DNA of 64,000 nt, taken from CAZMNY01 sp964567745. GTDB taxonomy: Bacteria; Planctomycetota; Planctomycetia; Pirellulales; Pirellulaceae. Shown here piece after piece: positions 8,647 through 17,780 of the stretch. The DNA lies in NCBI GenBank assembly GCA_964567745.1, contig CAZMNY010000002.1, forward strand, positions 1 through 64,000, written 5' to 3'. The first letter of the stretch is position 1. Every line of letters begins with the position of its first letter. Made by a program: the position numbers and the translations under genes. The notes under the pieces were generated by a model. It was not told the DNA's origin and made no database searches. It saw nothing but the letters and a program-made list of their open reading frames with translations.

Positions 8647-11600
8647 GTGAAAATCACGGACGTGCGAGTAGATGGGTTTGGCGTCTGGTCGGGACTCGAG
8701 GTCCGCGATCTATCGCAAAACATGACCGTGTTTTTTGGCCGCAATGAAGCGGGCAAAACCACTCTGATGCAATTCATTCGCACCGTACTCTACGGGTTCT
8801 CACCTCACCGCCGCCAACGTTATTTGCCGCCGCTGCACGGCGGCGCGCCCGGCGGGTCCGTTTGGGTCTCTACGGCGGCCGGACCGATGGAGCTGTCCAG
8901 GAAAATCAAACTGGGCGATCCGGTCAAGTCGCCTGGCGAAGCAGTCATTCGCTCTGAAGACGGCGCGGTCCAGGGCAACCACCAACTCGTCGCCATGATC
9001 GGTGATATCGACGAATCGATTTTCAGCAACGTGTTCGCCGTCGGGCTCCGCGAATTGCAGGAACTCGGCTCGCTCAACGACACCGAAGCGGCGGACCAGC
9101 TTTACAAGATGACCAGCGGAATGGACCGAGTTTCGCTAGTCGACGTGATGCGCCGTCTATCGAAGTCTCGCAATCAACTGCTGGGAGAAGCCCAAGCCAA
9201 CTCGGAAATCGCGGAGCTGGCGAAGCAGCAAGAATCGCTGCAGCGCGAACTCGAAGATCTCGGACAGGGCACTCGCCGCTGGACTAGCTTGGCAGCTCAG
9301 CGAACCGCGCTGCAACGCGAGATCGCTCAGCTCGAACAAAAGACGGAAGGTCTCGAACGCGATTCGCGACTGATTGAAATCGCCCGGCAAGCCAAAGAGC
9401 CCTGGTTCGAACGAGTCGCCACGATTCGCCGCCTCGAAGGAATGGGCGCCGTGGCCGAATTGCCAATGGATTCCATTCAGCGGATCGGCAAGATCAACGA
9501 ACTGATGGATCGTCGACACAACCGGCTCGATGAACTGATCACTCAGCGGGGCCTGATCAAAGAAGAGGCGGGTGCCCTGCCGATCAATCGCGATCTCTGG
9601 CAGCATGCGGCTCGCGTTGAAGCGCTATGTGAACACGCCCAGTGGATCTCATCGCTGACAAACCAGGTCGATCGTATCCGCCCCGAAGTCGAAGAATTCG
9701 AGATGGAGTTGGAAGCACAGCGAGCGCGGCTGGGCGTTTCGACTGGAATTTCAAAAGATGGGCTGCCCGAAGTTAACGCCAAAGCGCTCGCATCGGTGCG
9801 AGCACCAGCAAAAGTGCTAGGGGAAGCCAAGAAGCAGCTCGAACTGGCGGAGGAAGAACGAGCTCAATACGAAGCGGAGCTCGAAAAGACGACGACTCGA
9901 TTCAAGCGGGCCGCAAAGGAGCGCGGCGCAACGAGCTTGGCGTCGACGATCGCCGATGCGGCCGACGCGGTCGATCTGATTCAGAAACGAATTGGAGCGG
10001 AAGAACGGCTCGACAAGCTGGCTCGCGAGAAACGCGAACTAGAAGAGGACCGCCTTGACGCGATGGACGCCCAGATCCTCTACCCCCATCACCACGCGAT
10101 CACTGCAGCAGCCGTCATACTTGGCGTTACGGCCGTGCTTGCGTCCGCGGTCTTCTACAGTTCATTGGGCACTTTGACTTGGGTCGGGATCATCGGCGGC
10201 GCCTTCACCGCGATTGGCGGCTTTATCTACAAGTATGTCAAAAAGCAGGAAGCCGAGGATGAAACGCGAGACTGCGAGCGCAACCTGCGCACGCTGGAAG
10301 AGACGATCAAACGAGCCAAAAAGGATCGTGACCAACTCGACCGAGAGTTGCCTAGTGGCGGCGGATCGTTGGACCGGCGGCTGGCCGATGCGGAGTCGCA
10401 TCTCAATTCACTCGAAAGCATGACGCCGATGGAGAACGAGCTCGAGTCGGCGGAACAACGGTTTGACGACTTCGAACGCGCCGTCGATGACGCTCGCCGA
10501 GACCTCAAGAAAGCGGAAGCGGCCTGGCACGATACACTAAGCCGCCTGGGACTTCCCACGAGCCTTTCGCCTAACGACATCCGCAAGCTGGCCAGTTCCT
10601 TCGACCTGATCCGCTCGACTCGAAAACAACTTGAAGTGCGCCGCGAAGAACTGCAGGCCCGCGAACGCGAACTCAAAGCGGTCGTATCGCGAATCGGCCA
10701 AGTCATGGGTGAGGTCGGCGTGAAGCCGATCGACGAAGACCCGCTCGATCGGCTTCACCAGCTGTCTGCGGAGCTGGGAACGCAGAAGAAATTGATCGAA
10801 CGACGGTCCGGCTTGAAGCGACAGTTTCGGCAATGCAGCAAGGAAGCCGGACGCTACGGCCGAAATCTTCGCAAGCTGTCGATGGAACGAGCCGCGTTGC
10901 TCGACAAAGCGGGAGTCAATGACGAAGAGTCGTTGTCGGTGCTGGCCAACCGATTTGAACAGTTCAAGTCGCTGACTCAGGAACGGGAACGGCTTAACGA
11001 GCAACTTACCGCGATGGTCGGCGTTCATTATGAAGAGTCCGAATTGGCCGATGTTTTTTCGCAGTACAGTGAAGCGCGTCTCGAGCCAACATGGGAAAAA
11101 GTCACTGAAGAGCTGACTGAGGTTCAACACAAGACCGGCGCGTTGCATCAAGAGTTGGGCGGCGTCACGCAGGAAATGAAGGCCCTTACCGTCGACCGCC
11201 GGCCCGCTGAAATTCGACTCGAGCTCGACGCAATCTCGCACCAGCTCAAACAGGCGGTCAAACACTGGCAAGTTCTGGCGGTGTCAGGACTGCTGCTCGA
11301 ATCGACTCGTCAGATCTACGAGACGGAACGCCAGCCCGAGACGTTGCTCGAAGCCTCGCACTTCCTCAAAGACTTAACGGACGGACAATACCGACGCGTC
11401 TGGACGCCGCTCGAGCAAGACACGCTGATGGTCGATGACGTCAACGGCGACTCGTTGTCCGTCGACTTCCTCAGCCGCGGAACGCGAGAGAGCGTGTTCC
11501 TGAGTCTGCGACTCGCACTTGCCTCTGCTTACGCGCGACGCGGCGCCATGCTGCCGATGGTGCTCGACGACGTGCTCGTCAATCTGGATGGGCGGCGAGC

Positions 11601-12207
11601 TGAGGCGGCCGTGCGTGTCCTGCATGAATTCGCCAATGGCGATCGCCAGCTCCTCCTATTCACTTGCCATGAGCATATCGTCGAGCTGTTTGCCGAACAA
11701 AACATCGAAGTCCGCGAACTTCCGCGACACTCGGAGATTGCGGGCATCGTCGAGCCCAACGTGATCGAATACGAAGAGGAACTCGTCGAGGAAGAAGTTT
11801 ACGAAGAAGAGGAATGCGAAGAGGAGCCGGAAGAAGAGGAATGCGAATACGAGCTCGTCGACGTGGAAGAGGAGGCCGCCGAAGCCGAGGATGAGGAAGA
11901 GATCGAGGATGAGGAAGAGATCGAAGCCGAAGGTGAGCTCGAGGAAGAAGAAACGGAAGCGGACGGCGACGAGGAAGCCGAGCTCGAAGAGGATGAAGAG
12001 GACGAGGAAGAGGCGGAGTACGAGGACGAAGAGGAAGCCGAAGCAGAGGACGAAGAGGAAGAGGACGAATACGGGGAAGAAGAGGCCGAGTACGAGGAAC
12101 AGGACGAGTTTGACAAGTCGTTTACTTGGGAGTCCCCAGATATGTGGAACGGAGCGTCGCCGTCAGAGTGGAGCGACGACGAGGCGGCTGAGGGCGAAGC
12201 GGCCTAA
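8647..12207 (+). CDS. SbcC/YhaN-like SMC-type ATPase with acidic tail
   Basis: 1186 residues. GTG at 8647 follows AAGAGGAG by seven bases. Walker A is GRNEAGKTTLMQF near residue 36. Long coiled-coil arms run from about 170 to 900. As in YhaN, two hydrophobic segments interrupt them near residues 485-535 (ITAAAVILGVTAVLASAVFY and WVGIIGGAFTAIGGFIYKYV), so it may be membrane-attached. The C-terminal ATPase half has signature LSRGTRESVFLSLRLAL and Walker B MVLDDVLVNLD, then TCHEHIVELF. Residues about 1041-1157 are almost only Glu and Asp with some Ala and Tyr, an addition not expected in the family. It lies 112 bases after the SbcD-like gene and probably forms a DNA-end or chromosome-processing complex with it. 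Confidence 0.85.
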   Translation: MKITDVRVDGFGVWSGLEVRDLSQNMTVFFGRNEAGKTTLMQFIRTVLYGFSPHRRQRYLPPLHGGAPGGSVWVSTAAGPMELSRKIKLGDPVKSPGEAVIRSEDGAVQGNHQLVAMIGDIDESIFSNVFAVGLRELQELGSLNDTEAADQLYKMTSGMDRVSLVDVMRRLSKSRNQLLGEAQANSEIAELAKQQESLQRELEDLGQGTRRWTSLAAQRTALQREIAQLEQKTEGLERDSRLIEIARQAKEPWFERVATIRRLEGMGAVAELPMDSIQRIGKINELMDRRHNRLDELITQRGLIKEEAGALPINRDLWQHAARVEALCEHAQWISSLTNQVDRIRPEVEEFEMELEAQRARLGVSTGISKDGLPEVNAKALASVRAPAKVLGEAKKQLELAEEERAQYEAELEKTTTRFKRAAKERGATSLASTIADAADAVDLIQKRIGAEERLDKLAREKRELEEDRLDAMDAQILYPHHHAITAAAVILGVTAVLASAVFYSSLGTLTWVGIIGGAFTAIGGFIYKYVKKQEAEDETRDCERNLRTLEETIKRAKKDRDQLDRELPSGGGSLDRRLADAESHLNSLESMTPMENELESAEQRFDDFERAVDDARRDLKKAEAAWHDTLSRLGLPTSLSPNDIRKLASSFDLIRSTRKQLEVRREELQARERELKAVVSRIGQVMGEVGVKPIDEDPLDRLHQLSAELGTQKKLIERRSGLKRQFRQCSKEAGRYGRNLRKLSMERAALLDKAGVNDEESLSVLANRFEQFKSLTQERERLNEQLTAMVGVHYEESELADVFSQYSEARLEPTWEKVTEELTEVQHKTGALHQELGGVTQEMKALTVDRRPAEIRLELDAISHQLKQAVKHWQVLAVSGLLLESTRQIYETERQPETLLEASHFLKDLTDGQYRRVWTPLEQDTLMVDDVNGDSLSVDFLSRGTRESVFLSLRLALASAYARRGAMLPMVLDDVLVNLDGRRAEAAVRVLHEFANGDRQLLLFTCHEHIVELFAEQNIEVRELPRHSEIAGIVEPNVIEYEEELVEEEVYEEEECEEEPEEEECEYELVDVEEEAAEAEDEEEIEDEEEIEAEGELEEEETEADGDEEAELEEDEEDEEEAEYEDEEEAEAEDEEEEDEYGEEEAEYEEQDEFDKSFTWESPDMWNGASPSEWSDDEAAEGEAA
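11761..12110 (+). repeat. low-complexity GA-rich tract encoding the acidic tail
   Basis: About 350 bases made largely of GAG, GAA, GAC and GAT codons, so the plus strand is almost all purine in long runs. It lies inside the ATPase gene. Imperfect repeats of GAGGAAGAAGAG-type units suggest growth by slippage. Confidence 0.8.
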
Positions 12208-12390
12208 GCTGTTGCCGGTCTCACCCAGACGACGATCAAGGTGACTCCGCGGCGAAAGAGAACAAGCGAGGGGCGGGCGAATAGGCCAGTTGCATAATTG
12301 GCTTTCCCAAATTACCTGGAAACGGTTACATTATCTCGACCACAGAAACGCGACGAATGGATCGCGCGTTGCGGTTGAGGGAGATTGGAC

Positions 12391-14127
12391 ATGAACGGAG
12401 TCGTGTTGCTATTGGCTTTGGCCACGCCAACAGTGGATTACGGTTGGCGTACGACAGCCGGCGGCGGCGTCGAGTGCATTGTGCAGGTCGAACCCGCCTT
12501 GCTTTCTTCGATGGTCGACGGCGATACCAGGCACGCTTCCGCGCGCGATATCGCCCCAAGTTCAGCCCCCAAACGCTTCATTCTGCAGGTCGGGCGCGAT
12601 GCACTTCCGCGAGAAACTCTGCCCGCGTCAGAGGTCAGCCCGGCGACCTACGCTGGCACCGATCCTCAATCCTTCCCCAATGCGTCGCTCGTACGTTACG
12701 GCTGGCGGGCGCTTGATAATGGTGAGGTGGAATGCCTGCTTCGCATCGACCCGCGATTGGCTCAAGCTGTTTTAGAGGGGCGAGCGTCCGCGAAACTCGT
12801 GGGCGGCGAAATGCCTCAAACGGATCGTCGGATCCAGTTCGTCGTGCAAGTTAGCAATGGCGACCTGCCGCGCGATGCGGTGACTGCGAAGTCTTTGATT
12901 CAGCAAGTCGGTTACTCCGGCCGGACCGAATCTCCAGCGCCTCGTCCAATCGAACTTGCGACAGCCGATCATATCGCGATCGGCGATGATGCTGCGATCG
13001 ACTCAGGACGCACCGTTTTTGAAACTCAACTGCAATTGCGGCGAGGAGGCGCGGACTCTCAATTTGAATCAAGTGAGCAGCTGAGCCCTCGCTCCACGAC
13101 GATCACCGATAATTGGAATGACCGAAGTGGCGGAGCGCCGATTGCGAGGATTGGCGATACGTCTTCGACTCGCATTGCCGACAGCCGATTCAGCGGTGGA
13201 TCGACAGCGGGTCCGGCCACCGGCCTTGGCGGAGGATCGAGCCGTTATGGGGGAGCGCCGCAACCTCCTCGCGAACCGGCTGGCGGATTGCAGATTCGTT
13301 ATGGCGATACCGAGAGTCAAGGTGGAGGTTTGGTAGGAAGTCAATACGGCCAATCGCCGACGGCGGGCGACGCTGGCCGATATCAACCGACAACCGGTCA
13401 GCCTTACACGCCGGCGGCACCGCCGTTGGGACCGTCTTCGTACGCTGCCGAACGACAGCGAGACCAGGCGCGAACGCCACTCGCACCGACTCAACAACCG
13501 CTCGCGCCTCCAGCCTACACCGGTCCGCAGAGATCAGGTCAATTGCCGCAATACGGTGGCGGGCAAAACAACTACGCCCCACGAAACAATTACCCAAATC
13601 AGTATGCGACCGGCCAGAACGTGGCGGGTCAGAATGCGGGCGGACAATTTCCCGTCGGCGGTCCGCCGAATACGGGCGTCGCTCAAGGTAATGACCCGCG
13701 AGTCGCCGCTCGCGGATCGTATGCCGGCCCGTTTGCCAAATCGCCTGCGCAAAACAGCTCGGTCACTCCGGCGGTGATTGGCGGAAACGCCGAAGGGCTC
13801 GCCGCCGACAAGCTTGCCATCGAGAAACTTAAAGCAGAGAAGTTAGCCGCCGAGACGAAACTGGCCGAAGCCGAGGCCAAATTGAAACAATCCAACACGG
13901 CTGGACCTCAGTCTGGGATGTGGATAGCCGTCGTCATGCTCCTTCTACTGTCGCTTGCGGGAAACATGTACCTAGGGCACACAGGCTGGACTCTTTATCG
14001 GCGTTATCGCGCAATTACCGATGACATGCGTGCGGCCAGCGTCTCATCATCCTTCTCCGATGATGCGAACGAAACGCCTCTCGCGAGCAGGCGACGTCGC
14101 CGCGGCCGTCTTGCGGCTCGATATTAA
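12391..14127 (+). CDS. membrane-anchored protein with duplicated N-terminal module
   Basis: 578 residues of unknown function. ATG at 12391 follows GAGGGAGA by seven bases. The N-terminus carries two related modules: YGWRTTAGGGVECIVQVEPA with FILQVGRDALPRETL, and YGWRALDNGEVECLLRIDPR with FVVQVSNGDLPRDAV, about residues 14-78 and 92-166. Residues 200-460 are Gly/Pro/Gln/Tyr-rich and probably disordered. A short Lys/Ala/Glu helix (about 470-500) precedes a membrane segment WIAVVMLLLLSLAGNMYLG and a basic end. The bulk therefore probably sits on one side of the membrane as a scaffold. It is separated from the ATPase gene by 183 bases and may be a separate unit. Confidence 0.8.
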   Translation: MNGVVLLLALATPTVDYGWRTTAGGGVECIVQVEPALLSSMVDGDTRHASARDIAPSSAPKRFILQVGRDALPRETLPASEVSPATYAGTDPQSFPNASLVRYGWRALDNGEVECLLRIDPRLAQAVLEGRASAKLVGGEMPQTDRRIQFVVQVSNGDLPRDAVTAKSLIQQVGYSGRTESPAPRPIELATADHIAIGDDAAIDSGRTVFETQLQLRRGGADSQFESSEQLSPRSTTITDNWNDRSGGAPIARIGDTSSTRIADSRFSGGSTAGPATGLGGGSSRYGGAPQPPREPAGGLQIRYGDTESQGGGLVGSQYGQSPTAGDAGRYQPTTGQPYTPAAPPLGPSSYAAERQRDQARTPLAPTQQPLAPPAYTGPQRSGQLPQYGGGQNNYAPRNNYPNQYATGQNVAGQNAGGQFPVGGPPNTGVAQGNDPRVAARGSYAGPFAKSPAQNSSVTPAVIGGNAEGLAADKLAIEKLKAEKLAAETKLAEAEAKLKQSNTAGPQSGMWIAVVMLLLLSLAGNMYLGHTGWTLYRRYRAITDDMRAASVSSSFSDDANETPLASRRRRRGRLAARY

Positions 14128-14271
14128 ACCCTATTGACCGAAGCCACGGAGCTCCTTGTCGGGTCAACCGCGGCAGAAATCCTCCGTGAATCACGCAACC
14201 GCTGCGCAGAGCGTGTACAATCACGCCATCCCTAAGCGCCTCGGTGGTTTCTACGATTCACGGAGTTGATC

Positions 14272-15747
14272 ATGCGCACGCTCAGCGTCTTCGTTCTTAT
14301 CCTGACATTGGCGCCCGCTCTACAGGCGGCTGACTGGCCGCAATTTCGTGGACCGAACTGCAGCGGCGTGGCCAAGATCAAAGCGTCGCTCCCAGCGAAG
14401 TTTTCGGCCAAGCAAAACGTGAAATGGTCGGCGGAAGTCGGCGATGGAATCGGTAGCCCCATCGTTGCGGCCGGCCGCTTGTTCGTTAACGGCATGACAA
14501 GCAAAGACACGATTAGCTTGATCGCCTTTGACGCCAGTTCGGGCGAACAACTTTGGCGTCGCGATTGGAAGACCGGCCCTCTGGCTGAAATCCACAAGAC
14601 CAATAGCCAAGCCGCGACAACGCCGGCCGCCGATGACGAGCGAGTCTACTTCTACTTCAGCACGCTCGGACTGCTGGCTGTCGACGCGGCGACAGGTCGC
14701 GATGTCTGGCACAAGAAGCTGCCGACGCCGTTCTTTGTCTTTAAATGGGGTGCCGGCATGTCCCCGATCCTGCACAAGGACAAAGTCATCTTCTGTCAAG
14801 ACGACGACCTCAACCCGGCGATGTACGCGTTCGACAAAGTGAGCGGCGAACTGCGTTGGAAAGACGATCGACTCGACATGGCGGTGAACTACTCGCATCC
14901 CGTCATTTGCCGAACCAACGGCCGTGATGAAATCGTTGTCGCCGGCACCGGGATGTTGGTCGGCTACGACCCCGATTCCGGCAAGCGAAAATGGCGAGCC
15001 AGTGTGTTGCTGCGAAACATCAAAACCACTCCTATCGTGCGCGATGGCGTGATCTACATTTCGCTTCAAAGCGCCGGCATCGCCAACCAATGGCTAGCGT
15101 CGGTGGACCGAGCTGAAACGGGCAACAACGACAACAAACTGGATCGCGATGAAATTCAAGCGTTCGTCGGCGACCTGAAAGTGCCTCCCGCGTTTTTTGA
15201 AAGGACGTTCGGGCGCGGCGATCTCAACAAGGACGGCTATCTGGAAGGCAAGGAACTCGACTTGGCCTTTCTGCACCCCGACAACTTTGCCGGCGCCGAC
15301 TTTACCGCGTCCGGCGATGCCGCTGCCGCTCAATATGTGATGGCCGTACGCGGCGGTGGCGAGGGAGACGTCACGAAGACGCACGTGCTTTGGAAGAAGC
15401 CGACAAAATACACCGACCATATTGTCTCGCCCTACGTCGCCGACGGTCGCATGTTTCTGATTAAGGAAGGCGGCATCAGCACGGTCTTTGGCCTGGCGGA
15501 AGGCAAAGCGATGAGAAACGCCAAACGACTCGGCAAGGGCGGCAGCTTTTTCGCATCGCCGGTCGGTGCCGACGGAAAGATCTTTATCGCTGGTGAAAAT
15601 GGGCTCGTTATCGTGCTGAAGGACGACAAGAGCTATCGCGAGTTGGCTCTAAACGACATGGGCGAGAGCATTCTCGCCACGCCCGCAATCAGCGACGACG
15701 GCCTCTTCATTCGCACGCGAACCAAGATCTACTGCATCGGCAAATAA
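14272..15747 (+). CDS. secreted PQQ-like beta-propeller protein with EF-hands
   Basis: 491 residues. ATG at 14272 follows GGAG at a good distance; an in-frame TTG six bases earlier is less likely. A Sec signal ends near LQAADWP. WPQFRGPNCSG is the typical opening of planctomycete PQQ-like propellers, and blade motifs such as LIAFDASSGEQLWRRDWK, LLAVDAATGRDVWHKKL and MYAFDKVSGELRWKDDRL repeat. Two EF-hand-like loops sit inside the propeller: ETGNNDNKLDRDEIQAF and RGDLNKDGYLEGKELDLAF, near residues 285-330, suggesting calcium binding. Probably periplasmic; the ligand and role are unknown. Confidence 0.85.
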   Translation: MRTLSVFVLILTLAPALQAADWPQFRGPNCSGVAKIKASLPAKFSAKQNVKWSAEVGDGIGSPIVAAGRLFVNGMTSKDTISLIAFDASSGEQLWRRDWKTGPLAEIHKTNSQAATTPAADDERVYFYFSTLGLLAVDAATGRDVWHKKLPTPFFVFKWGAGMSPILHKDKVIFCQDDDLNPAMYAFDKVSGELRWKDDRLDMAVNYSHPVICRTNGRDEIVVAGTGMLVGYDPDSGKRKWRASVLLRNIKTTPIVRDGVIYISLQSAGIANQWLASVDRAETGNNDNKLDRDEIQAFVGDLKVPPAFFERTFGRGDLNKDGYLEGKELDLAFLHPDNFAGADFTASGDAAAAQYVMAVRGGGEGDVTKTHVLWKKPTKYTDHIVSPYVADGRMFLIKEGGISTVFGLAEGKAMRNAKRLGKGGSFFASPVGADGKIFIAGENGLVIVLKDDKSYRELALNDMGESILATPAISDDGLFIRTRTKIYCIGK

Positions 15748-15769
15748 CCGCGCAGTGGTTCCTTTCGGC

Positions 15770-15802
15770 CGTTTACCCCCCCCTCCTTGCCGCAGGCGAG
15801 GC
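15770..15802 (+). repeat. dispersed intergenic repeat, forward copy
   Basis: CGTTTACCCCCCCC, a short gap, then TTGCCGCAGGCGAGGC. It lies between the convergent ends of the propeller gene and the AI-2E-type gene and could act on their 3' ends. Confidence 0.6.
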
Positions 15803-15903
15803 AGCGGATTCGTTGCTTTACGAGACAACTGAAACCACGTTGTCAGGCAGTTTGAAAGCACTGGCAAGCCAGTGGCACGCAAGACAGTGGCGACGGGCTT
15901 CGC

Positions 15904-17430
15904 TTACTCTGAGTCGTCAGCCGGGTCCGAGTCGCCGCTCGTTGTCGATTCGTTCGACGACGCATCTGACTCGTCGGATTTCGGCAGCTCGACAGTGCAT
16001 TCCGAGCTTTCGTCCAACGTCGCCGCCGCGACGCCGCTTGTGCCGCCCGCGCCGCCGGCTAGGAATGCCAGTCCGCCCACCGAGCTCTTCTCGAATTGGA
16101 CGAGTTCACGGTGCAAGATGTTGAGCAGCGTCTGTAGAAAGACAACGACCATGGGTCCCACGAGGATACCGATTGGTCCGAGCGTCTTGACTCCGCCGAG
16201 CACGCTGAGCAGAGCGAGCAAGGGGTGCAATCGCGACTGTCCGTGGAGCACGGCCGGCTTGATAAAATTGTCAGCGGTCGAGACGACTCCAGCGCAGTAG
16301 ATCGCCAACAGTATCGCCGCCACCGGTCGTCCTTCGACAAAGTAGAGCCAGGCACAAACGGGTCCCCAAGCTCCAAATGTTCCGACCATCGGGATCAGCG
16401 CCAGGACGCCCGTCAGCACCATCATCAAAAAGACGGCGTCGACGCCCGCGATCGCATAGCCGATCCCGGCCAACAACGCTTGCACTCCGGCAGCCAACAG
16501 GGTGGCCAACAACACGGCTCGACTAATCCTCACGAACTCATCGAGCAACTCCTGCTCGTATCGGTCGTCGAGCGGCGAGAGATGCATCACGGTCTTTACC
16601 ATCGCCGGACCGTCGCTGAGAAAAAAGAAGAACGCGATGACGGTAATCAGACCGCCAAAGAGAAGTTTGGCGACGACCGATGTCGTTGAACTCGTAATCT
16701 TGACTAGAATCGGTTGAGTCTGTGAGACGGCGTTGCTTGTGAGTTGGTTCCACTGTTCCTCGGACGGGTTCGCCAACTCGGTGACGTAGGCCCAATACGT
16801 GCCGCCAAGCGAATCGATCTTCCAATCGCGGAACTCGCGATGCAGTGCATTGACTTCATCCTCGAGCGAAACGCCCTCGGCGGTCTCCGGCCATTTGTCG
16901 ACCCTTTCGATTAGCGCCGTCAATTCGTGGCCCGTATCGATCTTAGGCGGATGCTCGCTCAACCGTTGCAGCTTGGACTCGAGTCGGCGGATTTCATCGG
17001 CGATGACGAATTCTTCGGCTCGAGCTCGAATCTCCGTACTCAAACTGACAAACGACGACTCGACATCGCGAAAATCGGCGACAGCCGGCTGGTCGATGCC
17101 CGCCGCTTTTCGCATTCGCCTAATGGGGTTATTGCTCGACGAGATCTTCAGCTCGGAAACCATGTGGGCGCCTTCGAGCAGAGCGACGCCGCCGATTGCC
17201 ACGATCGGTAGCAGCACGATCAGCAGGACCAGCGTCGTCGTCAGCAGAGCCGACAAGCGTTTTCGCCCCTTCAGTTGCTCGACGATTCGCTCGTGCATCG
17301 GTCGAAACACAACGACCAGGAACGCGGCGATAAAAAGCGGGAGGACGAAATCCGCCATGACACGATAAAAGGCGACCCCAATGACCGCCAGAATCGCCAA
17401 CAACACAACGAATGAAGCAACTCGTGTCAT
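15904..17430 (-). CDS. AI-2E family membrane transporter/permease
   Basis: 508 residues from the ATG at 17430 (MTRVASFVVLL). The N-terminal hydrophobic hairpins (FVVLLAILAVIGVAFYRVM and FVLPLFIAAFLVVVFRP) and C-terminal membrane block with FLSDGP, LSPLDDRYEQELLDEF and VLGGVKTLGPIGILVGPMVV match the AI-2E/YdiK/PerM family. Members export autoinducer-2 or other solutes, or act as cation antiporters; the substrate cannot be told. The loop after helix 3 is long (about residues 85-255) and hydrophilic with coiled-coil character. The C-terminus ends in an acidic Ser/Asp-rich tail. Confidence 0.88.
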   Translation of the reverse strand: MTRVASFVVLLAILAVIGVAFYRVMADFVLPLFIAAFLVVVFRPMHERIVEQLKGRKRLSALLTTTLVLLIVLLPIVAIGGVALLEGAHMVSELKISSSNNPIRRMRKAAGIDQPAVADFRDVESSFVSLSTEIRARAEEFVIADEIRRLESKLQRLSEHPPKIDTGHELTALIERVDKWPETAEGVSLEDEVNALHREFRDWKIDSLGGTYWAYVTELANPSEEQWNQLTSNAVSQTQPILVKITSSTTSVVAKLLFGGLITVIAFFFFLSDGPAMVKTVMHLSPLDDRYEQELLDEFVRISRAVLLATLLAAGVQALLAGIGYAIAGVDAVFLMMVLTGVLALIPMVGTFGAWGPVCAWLYFVEGRPVAAILLAIYCAGVVSTADNFIKPAVLHGQSRLHPLLALLSVLGGVKTLGPIGILVGPMVVVFLQTLLNILHRELVQFEKSSVGGLAFLAGGAGGTSGVAAATLDESSECTVELPKSDESDASSNESTTSGDSDPADDSE

Positions 17431-17695
17431 AGTTTTCCGTTCTCGATGGTTGACCAATAGAAGGTGCCGTTGTCGTTGCAATTCTAAGCGGAAACAACAC
17501 GGCCGCGAAAGGTTCGCAAGTCAAGCTGCTTCGGTACTTCACCCGAAAACATGACGCGACAATTCGATTTCGATCGGCCCTTTCGGGCAACATGGAGATA
17601 TCCGGAGCGATCAATCGAACCGACCGAGAATTGAATTCGCGTTCGGTCAGAACACCAACCAGTTCGCTACGCTGGGCAGAGCGAGAAGGGCTACC

Positions 17696-17780
17696 ATGTC
17701 AAATGAATCCGCAGCTGAATCGCCTGCCCTGGTACGAAATTGGCGTTGGATGCGGCGGCTGCTCGTGACTGGAGTAATTG
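17696..17780 (+). other. probable original 5' end of the SGNH gene, now frameshifted
   Basis: ATG at 17696 has AGAAGGG just upstream and encodes a basic start (RNWRWMRRLLVTGVI) that lacks the rest of a membrane anchor. The SGNH frame begins in another phase at 17778 with LIGAALSYMQFWLARPP. Skipping one base at about 17778-17780 joins the two into a continuous signal anchor. This suggests a one-base insertion, a sequencing error, or a real downstream TTG start. Confidence 0.5.

Noticed and set aside
11799..12116. Minus-strand open frame rich in Ser
   Set aside because: It is the antisense reading of the Glu/Asp-rich tail of the ATPase gene; repetitive GAG/GAA codons give TCC/TTC on the other strand. 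No ribosome binding site or fold.
7302..12207. Ordinary SbcCD nuclease operon
   Set aside because: Most metal ligands of the nuclease subunit are absent and the ATPase has YhaN-like hydrophobic segments, so the standard name would mislead.
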